DNA of 64,000 bases from positions 372,001-436,000 of the forward strand of contig NZ_WIPK01000001.1 of the NCBI RefSeq assembly GCF_012922555.1, given 5' to 3'. The stretch's first letter is position 1. Each line of letters begins with the position of its first letter. A program made the position numbers and the translations under genes. A model generated the notes under the pieces. That model was not told where the DNA came from and did not search any database. It saw only the letters and a program-made list of their open reading frames with translations. The stretch comes from Paraclostridium dentum. GTDB taxonomy: Bacteria > Bacillota > Clostridia > Peptostreptococcales > Peptostreptococcaceae. This document shows positions 9,361 through 18,381 of the stretch, piece by piece.

Positions 9361-10392
9361 ATGAGAGGATGTAAGTATGGGACACATAGAGTAATAGGGG
9401 AAAACGTTCTACCTCAACCGGCTAAAAAAATAAACAATGATATGAATATATATGATAATGAAATATTAATAGATGTTCAAGCTTTAAATATAGATTCAGC
9501 AAGTTTTACTCAAATAGAAGAAGATTGTAATCAGGATATAGAAAAAATAAAAGCAAGAATACTAGAAATAGTAGAAGAAAAAGGTAAAATGCAAAATCCA
9601 GTAACAGGTTCTGGAGGAATGTTAATAGGAACTATAGAAAAGATAGGCTCTGATTTAGAAGGGAACATAGATTTAAAAGTAGGGGATAAGGTAGCTACAC
9701 TTGTTTCTTTATCATTAACACCATTAAAAATAGAAGAAATAGTAGATATAAAGCCAGATATAGATAGAGTTGAAATAAAGGGGAAAGCGATATTATTTGA
9801 AAGTGGTATATACGCAAAATTACCAACGGATATGGAAGAAACATTAGCACTAGCTGCCTTAGATGTAGCAGGAGCACCTGCTCAAACTCAAAAGTTAGTT
9901 AAGGAAGGTAATAGTGTTTTAATACTAGGGGCTGCTGGAAAGTCTGGAATGCTATGCTGTTATGAAGCTAGAAAAAAAGCAGGTAAGGCTGGTAAAGTAA
10001 TAGGGCTTGTAATAAACAGTAAAGACGCAGAATTTATAAAAGAAAATAATCTTGTTGATGAAGCAATAATAGTCGATGCTAAAAATCCTAATGCAGTTTT
10101 AAATAAAGTATTAGAAGTAAACAATGGGAAAGAAGTAGATTTAGCTATAAACTGTGTAAATGTTCCTAATACAGAAATGAGTACAATATTGCCAGTTAGA
10201 GATAAAGGAGTAGTATATTTCTTCTCAATGGCAACTACATTTACAAAAGCAGCACTTGGAGCTGAAGGTGTGGGTAAAGATGTAGATATGATAATAGGAA
10301 ATGGATACACTAAGGGGCATGCGGATGTTACATTAACTGCATTAAGAGAAAGTGAAAATTTAAAAAATATATTCAAAAAATTATATGTATAA
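9361..10392 (+). CDS. kdd: L-erythro-3,5-diaminohexanoate dehydrogenase
   Basis: 343 residues, a medium-chain-dehydrogenase-like protein with a Rossmann nucleotide-binding site VLILGAAGKSGMLC at about residues 185-200. The N-terminal RGCKYGTHRVIG and the absence of the zinc-ligand pattern of ordinary alcohol dehydrogenases fit Kdd. It oxidatively deaminates 3,5-diaminohexanoate, the product of KamDE, to 5-amino-3-oxohexanoate, the Kce substrate. It lies between the CoA-transferase genes and kamA, as in known lysine fermentation clusters. Confidence 0.9.
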   Translation: MRGCKYGTHRVIGENVLPQPAKKINNDMNIYDNEILIDVQALNIDSASFTQIEEDCNQDIEKIKARILEIVEEKGKMQNPVTGSGGMLIGTIEKIGSDLEGNIDLKVGDKVATLVSLSLTPLKIEEIVDIKPDIDRVEIKGKAILFESGIYAKLPTDMEETLALAALDVAGAPAQTQKLVKEGNSVLILGAAGKSGMLCCYEARKKAGKAGKVIGLVINSKDAEFIKENNLVDEAIIVDAKNPNAVLNKVLEVNNGKEVDLAINCVNVPNTEMSTILPVRDKGVVYFFSMATTFTKAALGAEGVGKDVDMIIGNGYTKGHADVTLTALRESENLKNIFKKLYV

Positions 10393-10410
10393 TTAGGGGG
10401 ATAAATAATA

Positions 10411-11661
10411 ATGGATAGAAAAATATTTACAGAAATTGACAATGAATTATGGAATGACTGGAATTGGCAAGTTAAAAATAGAATAACAACTGTTGAAGAA
10501 CTTAAAAAATACGTACCACTTACAGAAAGTGAAGAACAAGGAGTTCAAGAATGTCTTAAAACTTTAAGAATGAGTATAACTCCATACTATTTATCTTTAA
10601 TTGATCCGTCAAATCCAGATGATCCGATAAGAAAGCAATCAATACCAGTATCATTGGAACTTAAAGTTTCTGATGCTGACTTAGATGACCCACTTCATGA
10701 AGATGGAGATTCACCAGTACCAGGTCTCACTCATAGATACCCAGATAGAGCATTACTATTAATCACTGACCAATGTGCAATGTACTGTAGGCACTGTACA
10801 AGAAGAAGGTTTGCAGGCCAAAATGATGGAGCTCAACCAGTAGATAGAATAGATAAAGCTATAGAATATATAAGAAGTACACCAGTTATAAGAGATGTAT
10901 TATTATCAGGTGGAGATGCACTTTTAATGAGTGACGAAAGATTAGAGTACATAATAAGTAAATTAAGAGAAATACCACACGTTGAAATAATAAGAATAGG
11001 AAGTAGAGTTCCGGTGGTTATGCCTCAGAGAATAACTGATGATTTAGTAAATATGCTTAAAAAATATCATCCAATATGGTTAAATACTCACTTTAATCAC
11101 CCAAATGAAATAACACCAGAGTCAATGGAAGCTTGTAAAAAAATGGCGGATGTAGGTATACCTTTAGGAAACCAGAGTGTTTTACTACGTGGAGTAAATG
11201 ACTGTATGCATGTTATGAAAAAATTAGTTAACGATTTAGTAAAAATAAGAGTTAGACCATATTACATTTATCAATGTGACTTATCTAACGGTATTGAGCA
11301 CTTTAGAACTCCTGTTTCTAAAGGTATAGAAATAATAGAAGGATTAAGAGGGCATACATCAGGATACTGTGTACCAACATTTGTTGTAGATGCACCAGGT
11401 GGTGGTGGGAAAACGCCAGTTATGCCAAACTATGTAATATCTCAAAGTCATGATAAAGTAATACTTAGAAACTTTGAAGGTGTTATAACAACATACTCAG
11501 AGCCAAAGAATTACAGCTATACGTGCCAATGCGAAGTTTGTATAGGAGAGAAAGAAGGTCATAAGGTAGGCGTAGCTGGACTTTTAAATAATGAAAGAAT
11601 GATACTTGAACCAAGTGAACTAGAAAGAAAGAAAAGAGAGTTATGTGCTCAATTAGTTTAA
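10411..11661 (+). CDS. kamA: L-lysine 2,3-aminomutase
   Basis: 416 residues, the size of the Clostridium subterminale enzyme. The radical-SAM cluster motif CAMYCRHC gives C122, C126 and C129, and the PLP lysine is K334 in PGGGGKTPVMPNY; these are each three residues before the corresponding C. subterminale positions as I recall them (C125, C129, C132, K337). It converts L-lysine to L-beta-lysine using SAM, a [4Fe-4S] cluster and PLP, the first step of the pathway. C-terminal cysteines (CQCEVC) resemble the structural zinc site of this family. Confidence 0.96.
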   Translation: MDRKIFTEIDNELWNDWNWQVKNRITTVEELKKYVPLTESEEQGVQECLKTLRMSITPYYLSLIDPSNPDDPIRKQSIPVSLELKVSDADLDDPLHEDGDSPVPGLTHRYPDRALLLITDQCAMYCRHCTRRRFAGQNDGAQPVDRIDKAIEYIRSTPVIRDVLLSGGDALLMSDERLEYIISKLREIPHVEIIRIGSRVPVVMPQRITDDLVNMLKKYHPIWLNTHFNHPNEITPESMEACKKMADVGIPLGNQSVLLRGVNDCMHVMKKLVNDLVKIRVRPYYIYQCDLSNGIEHFRTPVSKGIEIIEGLRGHTSGYCVPTFVVDAPGGGGKTPVMPNYVISQSHDKVILRNFEGVITTYSEPKNYSYTCQCEVCIGEKEGHKVGVAGLLNNERMILEPSELERKKRELCAQLV

Positions 11662-11677
11662 TATAAAAAACTATAAG

Positions 11678-11716
11678 GCAAAAGATATTATAGAATAAAG
11701 CTATAATATCTTTTGC
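11678..11716 (+). other. Long intercistronic hairpin after kamA
   Basis: A perfect 16-bp stem (arms 11678-11693 and 11701-11716) with a 7-base loop lies between kamA and the P-loop gene. What follows is TAATAAAAG, not a T-run. It may lower expression of the downstream half of the operon or protect the 3' end of the upstream half. Confidence 0.6.
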
Positions 11717-11771
11717 TAATAAAAGTATGCATGGCTTATTGAAATTATATTAAATTTATAAGGAATAAACT

Positions 11772-12791
11772 ATGAATAAATTAAGCGAAATATTAAGGTA
11801 TAAAAGTATGTCTATTATAGGTAACTATAAGAATGTTGGAAAAACTACGACCTTAAATTACATACTTAAAGAATGTATAAGCGAAAACGTAATACTTGGA
11901 ATTACATCGATTGGAGTAGATGGAGAAGGTGTAGATTCAGTTACTAATACTTATAAACCTAGAATATATGTAAATAGAAATACAATAATAGCCACAGCCA
12001 GTAGTTTAGTTTTAGGAAGTGATATAACAAAAGAAATTCTAGAAATAACAAATATAACAACACCCCTAGGAAATATAGTTATATTTAAATCTTTAAGCGA
12101 TGGATATATAGAACTTGCAGGTCCATCTATAAATACTCAGATAAAATATGTATGTGATAGGCTAAAGCATTATGGAGCAGATTTGAGTATAGTGGATGGA
12201 GCTTTATCTAGAAAAACACTAGGCTCACCATCAATAACAGAATCAACTATATTTTGTAGTGGAGCTGTAATAAATAAGGATATAAATAAGGCTATAGAAA
12301 AAATTGTATATGAAGCTAATATTTTAAATCTTGATAAAGTTAATGATAATAAATTTTATGAAGTTTATGAAAATATAAAGGGTAAAAAGGTTAGCTTAGT
12401 AAACAATGACTATACATATAAAAGCTTAGATATTAATACAACTTTAAGCTCTTCAAAAGAAATCATAGACAATATAGATAGGAATACTAAGTATATAGTT
12501 TTTAATGGAATAGTTACTGATGATTTTATAAACACAATGCTAAGAAGTGGTAAAGATTACAAAAACATAACTATATTAGTTGAGGACAGTACGAAAATAT
12601 TTTTAGAAAAAGATGTATTTGAAAAGTTTATAAAGCTTAAAGGAAACATTAGAGCAATAAATAAAGTAAACCTGATAGGGGTAAGTATAAACCCAACTTC
12701 GATAGAAGGTTATAGCTTTGATGAAAAATATTTTATAGATACTATACAAAGTAAGACTGATATAAAAGTATTTAATGTAATGAGTTTTTAA
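11772..12791 (+). CDS. P-loop protein of the lysine aminomutase cluster (putative aminomutase accessory factor)
   Basis: 339 residues. A Walker A motif GNYKNVGKTTT lies at residues 17-27; the region around residues 140-155 (ADLSIVDGALSRKTLG) looks like a Walker B or switch strand. The rest is not a family I can name with certainty. Proteins in this position between kamA and kamDE recur in lysine fermenters and I recall them as kamB, but I leave the symbol blank. With the MutS-like ATPase encoded next it may load or reactivate the B12/PLP enzyme KamDE; this is inference from position. The start is an ATG with AAGGA upstream. Confidence 0.6.
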   Translation: MNKLSEILRYKSMSIIGNYKNVGKTTTLNYILKECISENVILGITSIGVDGEGVDSVTNTYKPRIYVNRNTIIATASSLVLGSDITKEILEITNITTPLGNIVIFKSLSDGYIELAGPSINTQIKYVCDRLKHYGADLSIVDGALSRKTLGSPSITESTIFCSGAVINKDINKAIEKIVYEANILNLDKVNDNKFYEVYENIKGKKVSLVNNDYTYKSLDINTTLSSSKEIIDNIDRNTKYIVFNGIVTDDFINTMLRSGKDYKNITILVEDSTKIFLEKDVFEKFIKLKGNIRAINKVNLIGVSINPTSIEGYSFDEKYFIDTIQSKTDIKVFNVMSF

Positions 12792-12953
12792 AAAATAATC
12801 TTTTAGGAACAAGAAGGTGATAATATTAAATCATTTATAACGAACGAAGTAAATACGATTACACCATATGGAGAAATAGAAAAAGGTAGTATCAAGATAT
12901 ATAGAAAAGAAAATAAGCTTAAGTTAATAAAAGAACTGAGCTATGTTGAAGAT

Positions 12954-14264
12954 ATGATTAATAGCTTTAAAAAAAACAAAGCTGTGTATGAGAATATACA
13001 ATATGAATTCTGTAAAGTAAAGAATATTAAAAATACAATTGTAAGGCTAGAAAATAAAAATATATTAGATGAAATAGAGTTATTTGAAATAAAAAATTTT
13101 GCTATAAACGTTAATAAAATAATGGAATACTATTCAAAGTTGAATTTAAATGTAGATTATATAAATTTTAAAAGTTTAGGTAAAGTTGTAAAACTATTAG
13201 ACCCAGACAACTTGAAGCTAACAACCTTTCGAATATATGAAGCTTATAGTAAACAGTTATTACTTATAAGGCAAAATAAACTTAACGTAGAAAAAGAAAT
13301 ATTTAGTTCAACAGATATAGAAAACATAGAAAAGTTAAAAAAGAAAAGACTTGAGATAGTTATTCAAGAAGATAAAGAAGTCCTAAAAATAAGGAAAGCT
13401 TTAACTGAAGAGCTATACAATTATTTAATAGATGTAAAAGAAAATACAACTAATATAGGAAAATTGGATTTGCTTATTGCAAAAGCTGATTTAGCAATAA
13501 AATATAATGCTATAAAACCAAGTATAAATGAAGAAAATAAAATCTATTTTAAAGATCTAGTAAATCCAAATCTTCAAAGAATTTTAGATTTACAAGGAAA
13601 GAAATATATACCAATAAGTATAGAGCTTGACAAGAAAATAACCATAATAAGTGGAGCTAACATGGGTGGAAAAAGTGTAAGTATGAAAACTATAGCACTT
13701 AATTTATATTTATTTCAATGTGGATTTTTTATATTTGCTAAAGAAGCTAACTTATGCATATTAGACTTTATATATTTAGTAAGTGATGATATGCAAGATA
13801 TAAACAAAGGTTTAAGTACCTTTGGAGCAGAGATAATAAAATTAAAGGAAATAACAAAGCTCATTAAGTTAAGAGATGGATTCATAGCATTAGATGAATT
13901 TGCAAGAGGAACTAATCCAATAGAAGGGAGATTACTTTTAAAATCAATATGTGAATATTTTAAACAGTATAATTCAATAAGCTTAATATCTACTCACTTA
14001 GATGATATAAATATTAGCGATGTTGACTATTATCAGGTAATAGGACTTAGAAATGTAAACTTTGAAGGTTTAAAACGTCAAATAAATCTAAAGATAGGTA
14101 CAGATAAAAGTTCAAATGGAGTAAAAATACTTCAAGAGTATATGGACTATAGAATGGAAAAAGTAAGCAAAGAAACTAAAGTTCCAAAAGATGCTATAAA
14201 TATATGTAAGTTATTAGGGCTTGATAATGAAATAATTAATATAGCAAATAAATTAAGTAAATAG
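12954..14264 (+). CDS. MutS-like ATPase of the lysine aminomutase cluster; true 5' end uncertain or disrupted
   Basis: 436 residues from the first canonical start. The C-terminal half is a MutS-type ABC ATPase: Walker A GANMGGKS (residues 234-241), the DDMQDINKGLSTFGAEI block, Walker B in LDEFARGTN (D314, E315) and the STHLDD histidine. There is no mismatch-recognition or clamp domain, so it is not a repair MutS. The 12954 ATG has no good ribosome binding site. The reading frame stays open back to 12831 with protein-like sequence (TNEVNTITPYGEIEKGS), and a perfect AGAAGGTGATAAT site at 12813-12825 precedes an ATT in another frame. The real start is therefore probably upstream. I recall kamC for this position; the role may be release or repair of inactive aminomutase. 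Confidence 0.7.
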   Translation: MINSFKKNKAVYENIQYEFCKVKNIKNTIVRLENKNILDEIELFEIKNFAINVNKIMEYYSKLNLNVDYINFKSLGKVVKLLDPDNLKLTTFRIYEAYSKQLLLIRQNKLNVEKEIFSSTDIENIEKLKKKRLEIVIQEDKEVLKIRKALTEELYNYLIDVKENTTNIGKLDLLIAKADLAIKYNAIKPSINEENKIYFKDLVNPNLQRILDLQGKKYIPISIELDKKITIISGANMGGKSVSMKTIALNLYLFQCGFFIFAKEANLCILDFIYLVSDDMQDINKGLSTFGAEIIKLKEITKLIKLRDGFIALDEFARGTNPIEGRLLLKSICEYFKQYNSISLISTHLDDINISDVDYYQVIGLRNVNFEGLKRQINLKIGTDKSSNGVKILQEYMDYRMEKVSKETKVPKDAINICKLLGLDNEIINIANKLSK

Positions 14265-14282
14265 GAAGCCAAGGGGGATAAT

Positions 14283-15860
14283 ATGAGTAAGTTAAATTTA
14301 GATTTTAGTATAGTTGAGAAAGCTCGTAAATCAGCACAAAACATAGTATTAGACACACAAGAATTTATAAACAAGCACACTACAGTAACTGTTGAAAGAA
14401 GTATACTAAGATTGCTTGGTGTTGATGGGGTAGATGAATTTGGTGTACCACTTCCAAATATAGTTGTAGATAGTATAAAGAATTCTAACAATGGATCTTT
14501 AGGAATGGGTGTTGCTTACTATATAGGTAATGCTATGATAAACACAGGTCTTAATCCACAAGAAATAGCAGAAGAAGTATCTAAAGGGGAATTAGAATTA
14601 TCTTCACTTAAGGAAAATGATGTATTTGAAGTTAAGATTAAAATAAATGAAATAGCTAGAAAAAGTGTAAATCAAATAAAAGAAAATAGAAATAAAAGAG
14701 AAGAATTCTTAAATGAGTATGGCGATAAAAAAGGTCCGTATTTATATTTGATAGTTGCAACAGGAAATATATATGAAGATATAACTCAAGCAGTAGCTGC
14801 AGCTAAACAAGGTGCAGATATAATAGCAGTTATAAGAACAACCGGGCAAAGTTTACTTGATTATGTTCCATATGGAGCTACTACTGATGGATTTGGTGGA
14901 ACATATGCAACAGGTGAAAACTTTAGATTAATGAGAGAAGCACTTGATAAAGTTGGAAAAGAATTAGGAAGATATATAAGACTTTGTAACTACTGTTCAG
15001 GATTATGTATGCCAGAAATAGCAGCACTTGGAGCACAAAATAGATTAGATGTTATGTTAAATGATGCTTTATATGGAATATTATTTAGAGATATAAATAT
15101 GAAGAGAACTATGATAGATCAATACTTCTCAAGAATAATAAATGGATATGCTGGAGTTATAATAAACACTGGTGAAGATAACTACTTAACAACAGCAGAT
15201 GCTGTAGAAGAAGCGCATACTGTACTTGCATCTCAATTTATAAATGAACAATTTGCATTAGTTGCAGGGCTACCTGAAGAGCAAATGGGACTTGGACATG
15301 CTTTTGAAATAAGTCCTGATTTTGAAAATGGATTCTTATATGAATTAGCTCAAGCTCAAATGGCTAGGGAAATATTCCCCAAAGCACCTCTTAAGTATAT
15401 GCCACCAACTAAATTTATGACAGGTGATATATTTAAAGGTCAAGTACAAGACGCACTATTTAATATGGTAACTATAATGACAGGCCAAAAGTTACACTTA
15501 TTAGGAATGCTTACAGAAGCAATACATACTCCATTTATATCAGATAGAGCTATATCTATAGATAATGCTCAATATATATTTAATACTATGAAAGACTTAG
15601 GTAGTGAAATAGAGTTTAAAAAAGATGGTATCATGTGCACTAGAGTTAATGAAGTTTTAAATAATGCATATGAGTTAATAGCTGAGATAGAAAAAGAAGG
15701 ACTATTTAAAACATTAGAACAAGGTAAGTTTGCAGGTATAAAAAGACCAGTAGATGGTGGAAAAGGTCTTGATGGAGTTGTTATGAAAGAGAATGCATAC
15801 TTCAATCCATTTGTAGAGTTAATGCTAGAAAAAGAGTTAGTGTTAGGGGGGGACTGTTAA
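14283..15860 (+). CDS. kamD: Lysine 5,6-aminomutase alpha subunit
   Basis: 525 residues, full length. This is the large TIM-barrel subunit of the adenosylcobalamin/PLP enzyme that moves the terminal amino group of beta-lysine (or D-lysine) to carbon 5, giving 3,5-diaminohexanoate. Recognisable stretches include the N-terminal SIVEKARKSAQNIV and the central GATTDGFGGTYATG and YCSGLCMPEIAALGA blocks. It directly follows the MutS-like gene (18-base gap, AAGGGGG site), and its stop codon overlaps the kamE start by one base. Confidence 0.95.
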   Translation: MSKLNLDFSIVEKARKSAQNIVLDTQEFINKHTTVTVERSILRLLGVDGVDEFGVPLPNIVVDSIKNSNNGSLGMGVAYYIGNAMINTGLNPQEIAEEVSKGELELSSLKENDVFEVKIKINEIARKSVNQIKENRNKREEFLNEYGDKKGPYLYLIVATGNIYEDITQAVAAAKQGADIIAVIRTTGQSLLDYVPYGATTDGFGGTYATGENFRLMREALDKVGKELGRYIRLCNYCSGLCMPEIAALGAQNRLDVMLNDALYGILFRDINMKRTMIDQYFSRIINGYAGVIINTGEDNYLTTADAVEEAHTVLASQFINEQFALVAGLPEEQMGLGHAFEISPDFENGFLYELAQAQMAREIFPKAPLKYMPPTKFMTGDIFKGQVQDALFNMVTIMTGQKLHLLGMLTEAIHTPFISDRAISIDNAQYIFNTMKDLGSEIEFKKDGIMCTRVNEVLNNAYELIAEIEKEGLFKTLEQGKFAGIKRPVDGGKGLDGVVMKENAYFNPFVELMLEKELVLGGDC

Positions 15861-16645
15861 TGAGCGGACTATATTCTATGGAAGCTAAAGAATACGATCA
15901 AAATCTTGATTTAAAAAATGTAAAGCCTTATGGAGACACATTAAATGATTCTAAAGTGCAAGTAAGCTTTACATTACCTATAAAAGATGATGAAAAAGGT
16001 ATAGAGGCTGCAAAACTTACAGCTAAAAATATGGGGCTTGGTGATATAAATGTAGCACATCACAAGGCACTTGATAGCGAAATTACATTCTATGTAGTAT
16101 ATGGAAGTTTAGAAAAAGGTGTAAACTACGAAGATATACATGTAGAAGTAGCACAAGAAGATACTATGGATAAATATGAAATAGAAGAATACATAAAAGA
16201 AAATATAAAAAGAGATGTAGTAGTAGTAGGTGCAAGTACAGGAACTGATGCACATACAGTTGGAATAGATGCAATAATGAATATGAAGGGTTATGCAGGA
16301 AACTATGGATTAGAAAGATATGAAGGAATAGAAGCTTACAATTTAGGAAGCCAGGTTCCAAATGAAGAATTTATAAAAAAAGCAGTAGAACTTAAAGCAG
16401 ACGTATTATTAGTTTCTCAAACTGTAACACAAAAGAATATTCATATAGAAAACCTAACTAATTTAGTAGAACTATTAGAAGCTGAAGGATTACGTGATAA
16501 AGTAGTACTTTTATGTGGTGGACCAAGAATAAGTCATGAACTTGCAAAAGAATTAGGGTATGATGCAGGATTTGGGCCAGGAAAATTTGCACAAGATGTT
16601 GGAAGTTTCTTTGTAGAAGAGTTAGTTAATAGAAATCTAGTATAA
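15860..16645 (+). CDS. kamE: Lysine 5,6-aminomutase beta subunit (B12- and PLP-binding)
   Basis: 261 residues. The base-off B12 motif DAHTVG supplies the cobalt-ligating histidine H132, and K143 (in MNMKGYAG) corresponds to the lysine that holds PLP; both are offset by one from the Clostridium sticklandii numbering as I recall it (H133, K144). The C-terminal Rossmann B12 domain continues through LLVSQTVTQ and LLCGGPRIS. The ATG shares its A with the kamD stop (TAATG), so the subunits are translationally coupled; the ribosome binding site is a run of seven G. Confidence 0.95.
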   Translation: MSGLYSMEAKEYDQNLDLKNVKPYGDTLNDSKVQVSFTLPIKDDEKGIEAAKLTAKNMGLGDINVAHHKALDSEITFYVVYGSLEKGVNYEDIHVEVAQEDTMDKYEIEEYIKENIKRDVVVVGASTGTDAHTVGIDAIMNMKGYAGNYGLERYEGIEAYNLGSQVPNEEFIKKAVELKADVLLVSQTVTQKNIHIENLTNLVELLEAEGLRDKVVLLCGGPRISHELAKELGYDAGFGPGKFAQDVGSFFVEELVNRNLV

Positions 16646-16680
16646 TAAAAAAGGATTATATTAAGGGGGACTATTCCGTC

Positions 16681-18159
16681 GTGAATATTTTAGTTGGATT
16701 ATTTAAGTTTTCACCAGTATTTGTATTAGCAGGTTTAATGATTTTTAAAGTGGATTGTTTAATAGCAGCACCAATAGCTACAATATGTGCATTTATTGTA
16801 GCTTCAATAACAGATAAGTTTAAGTTTAATGATTTAGTGGATTGTGCTGTTGATAATGTAAAACATTTAAATTTAGTTTTCTTTATATTAATGTTTGCTT
16901 ATGCTATGGCAGAAGCATTTATGACTACAGGGGTTGGAGCTTCAATAGTTAATATAGCACTTTCCCTAGGTGTAACAGGTAGAACTATTGCATTAGTTGC
17001 ATTTATAGTTACTTGTGTACTTTCAGTAGCTACGGGAACTTCATGGGGAACTTTTGCAGCATGTGCTCCCATATTTTTATGGTTAAACCATATGGTTGGT
17101 GGAGATATATTATTAACAACTGCGTCAATAGCTGGGGGAGCTTGCTTTGGAGATAACATAGGGCTTATATCAGATACAACAGTTGTAAGTTCTGGTATAC
17201 AGGGGGTTGAGGTAATAGATAGAATTAAATCTCAAGGACCATGGTCTATAGTATGTCTAGTAATATCAATGATATTCATATATGGATGGAGTGTATATAA
17301 GGGATTGCCATCAGAAGCTGCTAATGCTGCATTAGCAATAGAGCAAATACCTGCTCAAGTAATGGTTGACTTAGAAACTGCAAGACCATCAGCCGTAGAT
17401 CTTTTAAATCAGGTGAAAGCAGGGGTACCATATTATATGGCAATACCACTACTATTAGTTTTAGCAGTAGCTATTAAAGGATTACCTACACTAGTATGTT
17501 TAGGTGTTGGTATAGCGTCATCATTTATATTTGGTTCTTTTGCAGGGACTGTAGACTCTTTAAATAGTTTCTTAAAGTTAATGATGAGTGGATTTAAAGA
17601 TGCAGGTTCTTGGGTTATAGTAATGATGATGTGGGTAGGGGCATTCGGTGGAGTGATGTCTAAGATGAAAGCTTTTGAACCATTATCAAATGCAATAATG
17701 TATCTTGCTAGAAATGTAAAGCAACTAATGTTTATGAATGGTTTATTGTGTTTAATAGGAAATGCTGCACTTGCAGATGAAATGGCTCAAATTGTTACAG
17801 TAGGACCTGTAACTAAAGAATTAGTTGAAAAGAATGTAGAGGGTAGTGAAGAAGAGTTATACCAACTACGTTTAAGAAATGCTACTTTCTCTAGTTCCCT
17901 AGGGGTATTTGGTTCTCAATTAATACCATGGCATGTTTATATAGGGTTCTACTTAGGAATATTATCAGCAGTGTATCCACTGCATAAATTTGTAGCACTT
18001 GATATAATAAAATACAATATAATGGCATTTGTTACAGTTGGGTCTATACTTATATTAACAGTAACTGGACTTGATAGATTTATTCCTAAGTTTGGTTTAC
18101 CAAGTGAACCAAAAGTTAAACTAAAGAAAGAAGAAAAAGTCAAGGGACAGATAATATAA
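16681..18159 (+). CDS. NhaC-family carrier, probable lysine uptake for fermentation
   Basis: 492 residues, about 11-12 hydrophobic helices, with the NhaC-type motif SVATGTSWGTFAACAP and the FGDNIGLISDTTV block. The family is annotated as Na+/H+ antiporter, but members linked to lysine riboswitches or amino-acid catabolic operons are thought to be amino-acid transporters. As last gene of the kam operon, a lysine carrier is the natural reading. The start is GTG at 16681 with AAGGGGGA ten bases upstream. A strong terminator follows at once. Compare the second, riboswitch-controlled NhaC at 29659-31083. Confidence 0.82.
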   Translation: MNILVGLFKFSPVFVLAGLMIFKVDCLIAAPIATICAFIVASITDKFKFNDLVDCAVDNVKHLNLVFFILMFAYAMAEAFMTTGVGASIVNIALSLGVTGRTIALVAFIVTCVLSVATGTSWGTFAACAPIFLWLNHMVGGDILLTTASIAGGACFGDNIGLISDTTVVSSGIQGVEVIDRIKSQGPWSIVCLVISMIFIYGWSVYKGLPSEAANAALAIEQIPAQVMVDLETARPSAVDLLNQVKAGVPYYMAIPLLLVLAVAIKGLPTLVCLGVGIASSFIFGSFAGTVDSLNSFLKLMMSGFKDAGSWVIVMMMWVGAFGGVMSKMKAFEPLSNAIMYLARNVKQLMFMNGLLCLIGNAALADEMAQIVTVGPVTKELVEKNVEGSEEELYQLRLRNATFSSSLGVFGSQLIPWHVYIGFYLGILSAVYPLHKFVALDIIKYNIMAFVTVGSILILTVTGLDRFIPKFGLPSEPKVKLKKEEKVKGQII

Positions 18160-18187
18160 ATAGAGTCCGTAGGACTCTATTTCTTTT
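18160..18187 (+). terminator. Terminator of the lysine fermentation operon
   Basis: A perfect 9-bp stem (ATAGAGTCC and its complement) with a 3-base loop, followed by TTCTTTT, directly after the NhaC stop codon. Confidence 0.88.
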
Positions 18188-18318
18188 GCACTAAAAAGGC
18201 AATAGTATGGAAACTACTTTGCTTATATAATGATTCTTAGCCCACAGAAATAAACTTTGTTGAGAAAAATTTAATAATTACTAATGTAGTTTTGTAAAAT
18301 TTGCATAAATATACATAT

Positions 18319-18346
18319 TTGGCAAATTCAATATATGTGATAAAAT
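18319..18346 (+). promoter_or_regulatory. Sigma-A-type promoter of the Dph6-like gene
   Basis: TTGGCA and TAAAAT separated by 16 bases, 35 bases before the start codon at 18382. Confidence 0.5.
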
Positions 18347-18381
18347 TAATGTAAATAAAATACATTAGGAGAGATATAATA

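Noticed and set aside
9005-9385. Minus-strand ORF of 126 residues opposite atoA
   Set aside because: Ser/Thr/Ile-rich translation typical of antisense of Gly/Val/Glu codons; the plus-strand atoA is certain.
12954-14264. DNA mismatch repair protein MutS
   Set aside because: Only the ATPase core resembles MutS; the mismatch-binding and clamp domains are absent and the context is lysine fermentation.
14147-14491. Minus-strand ORF spanning the MutS-like/kamD junction
   Set aside because: Shadow of two real genes; no start signal and no recognisable domain.
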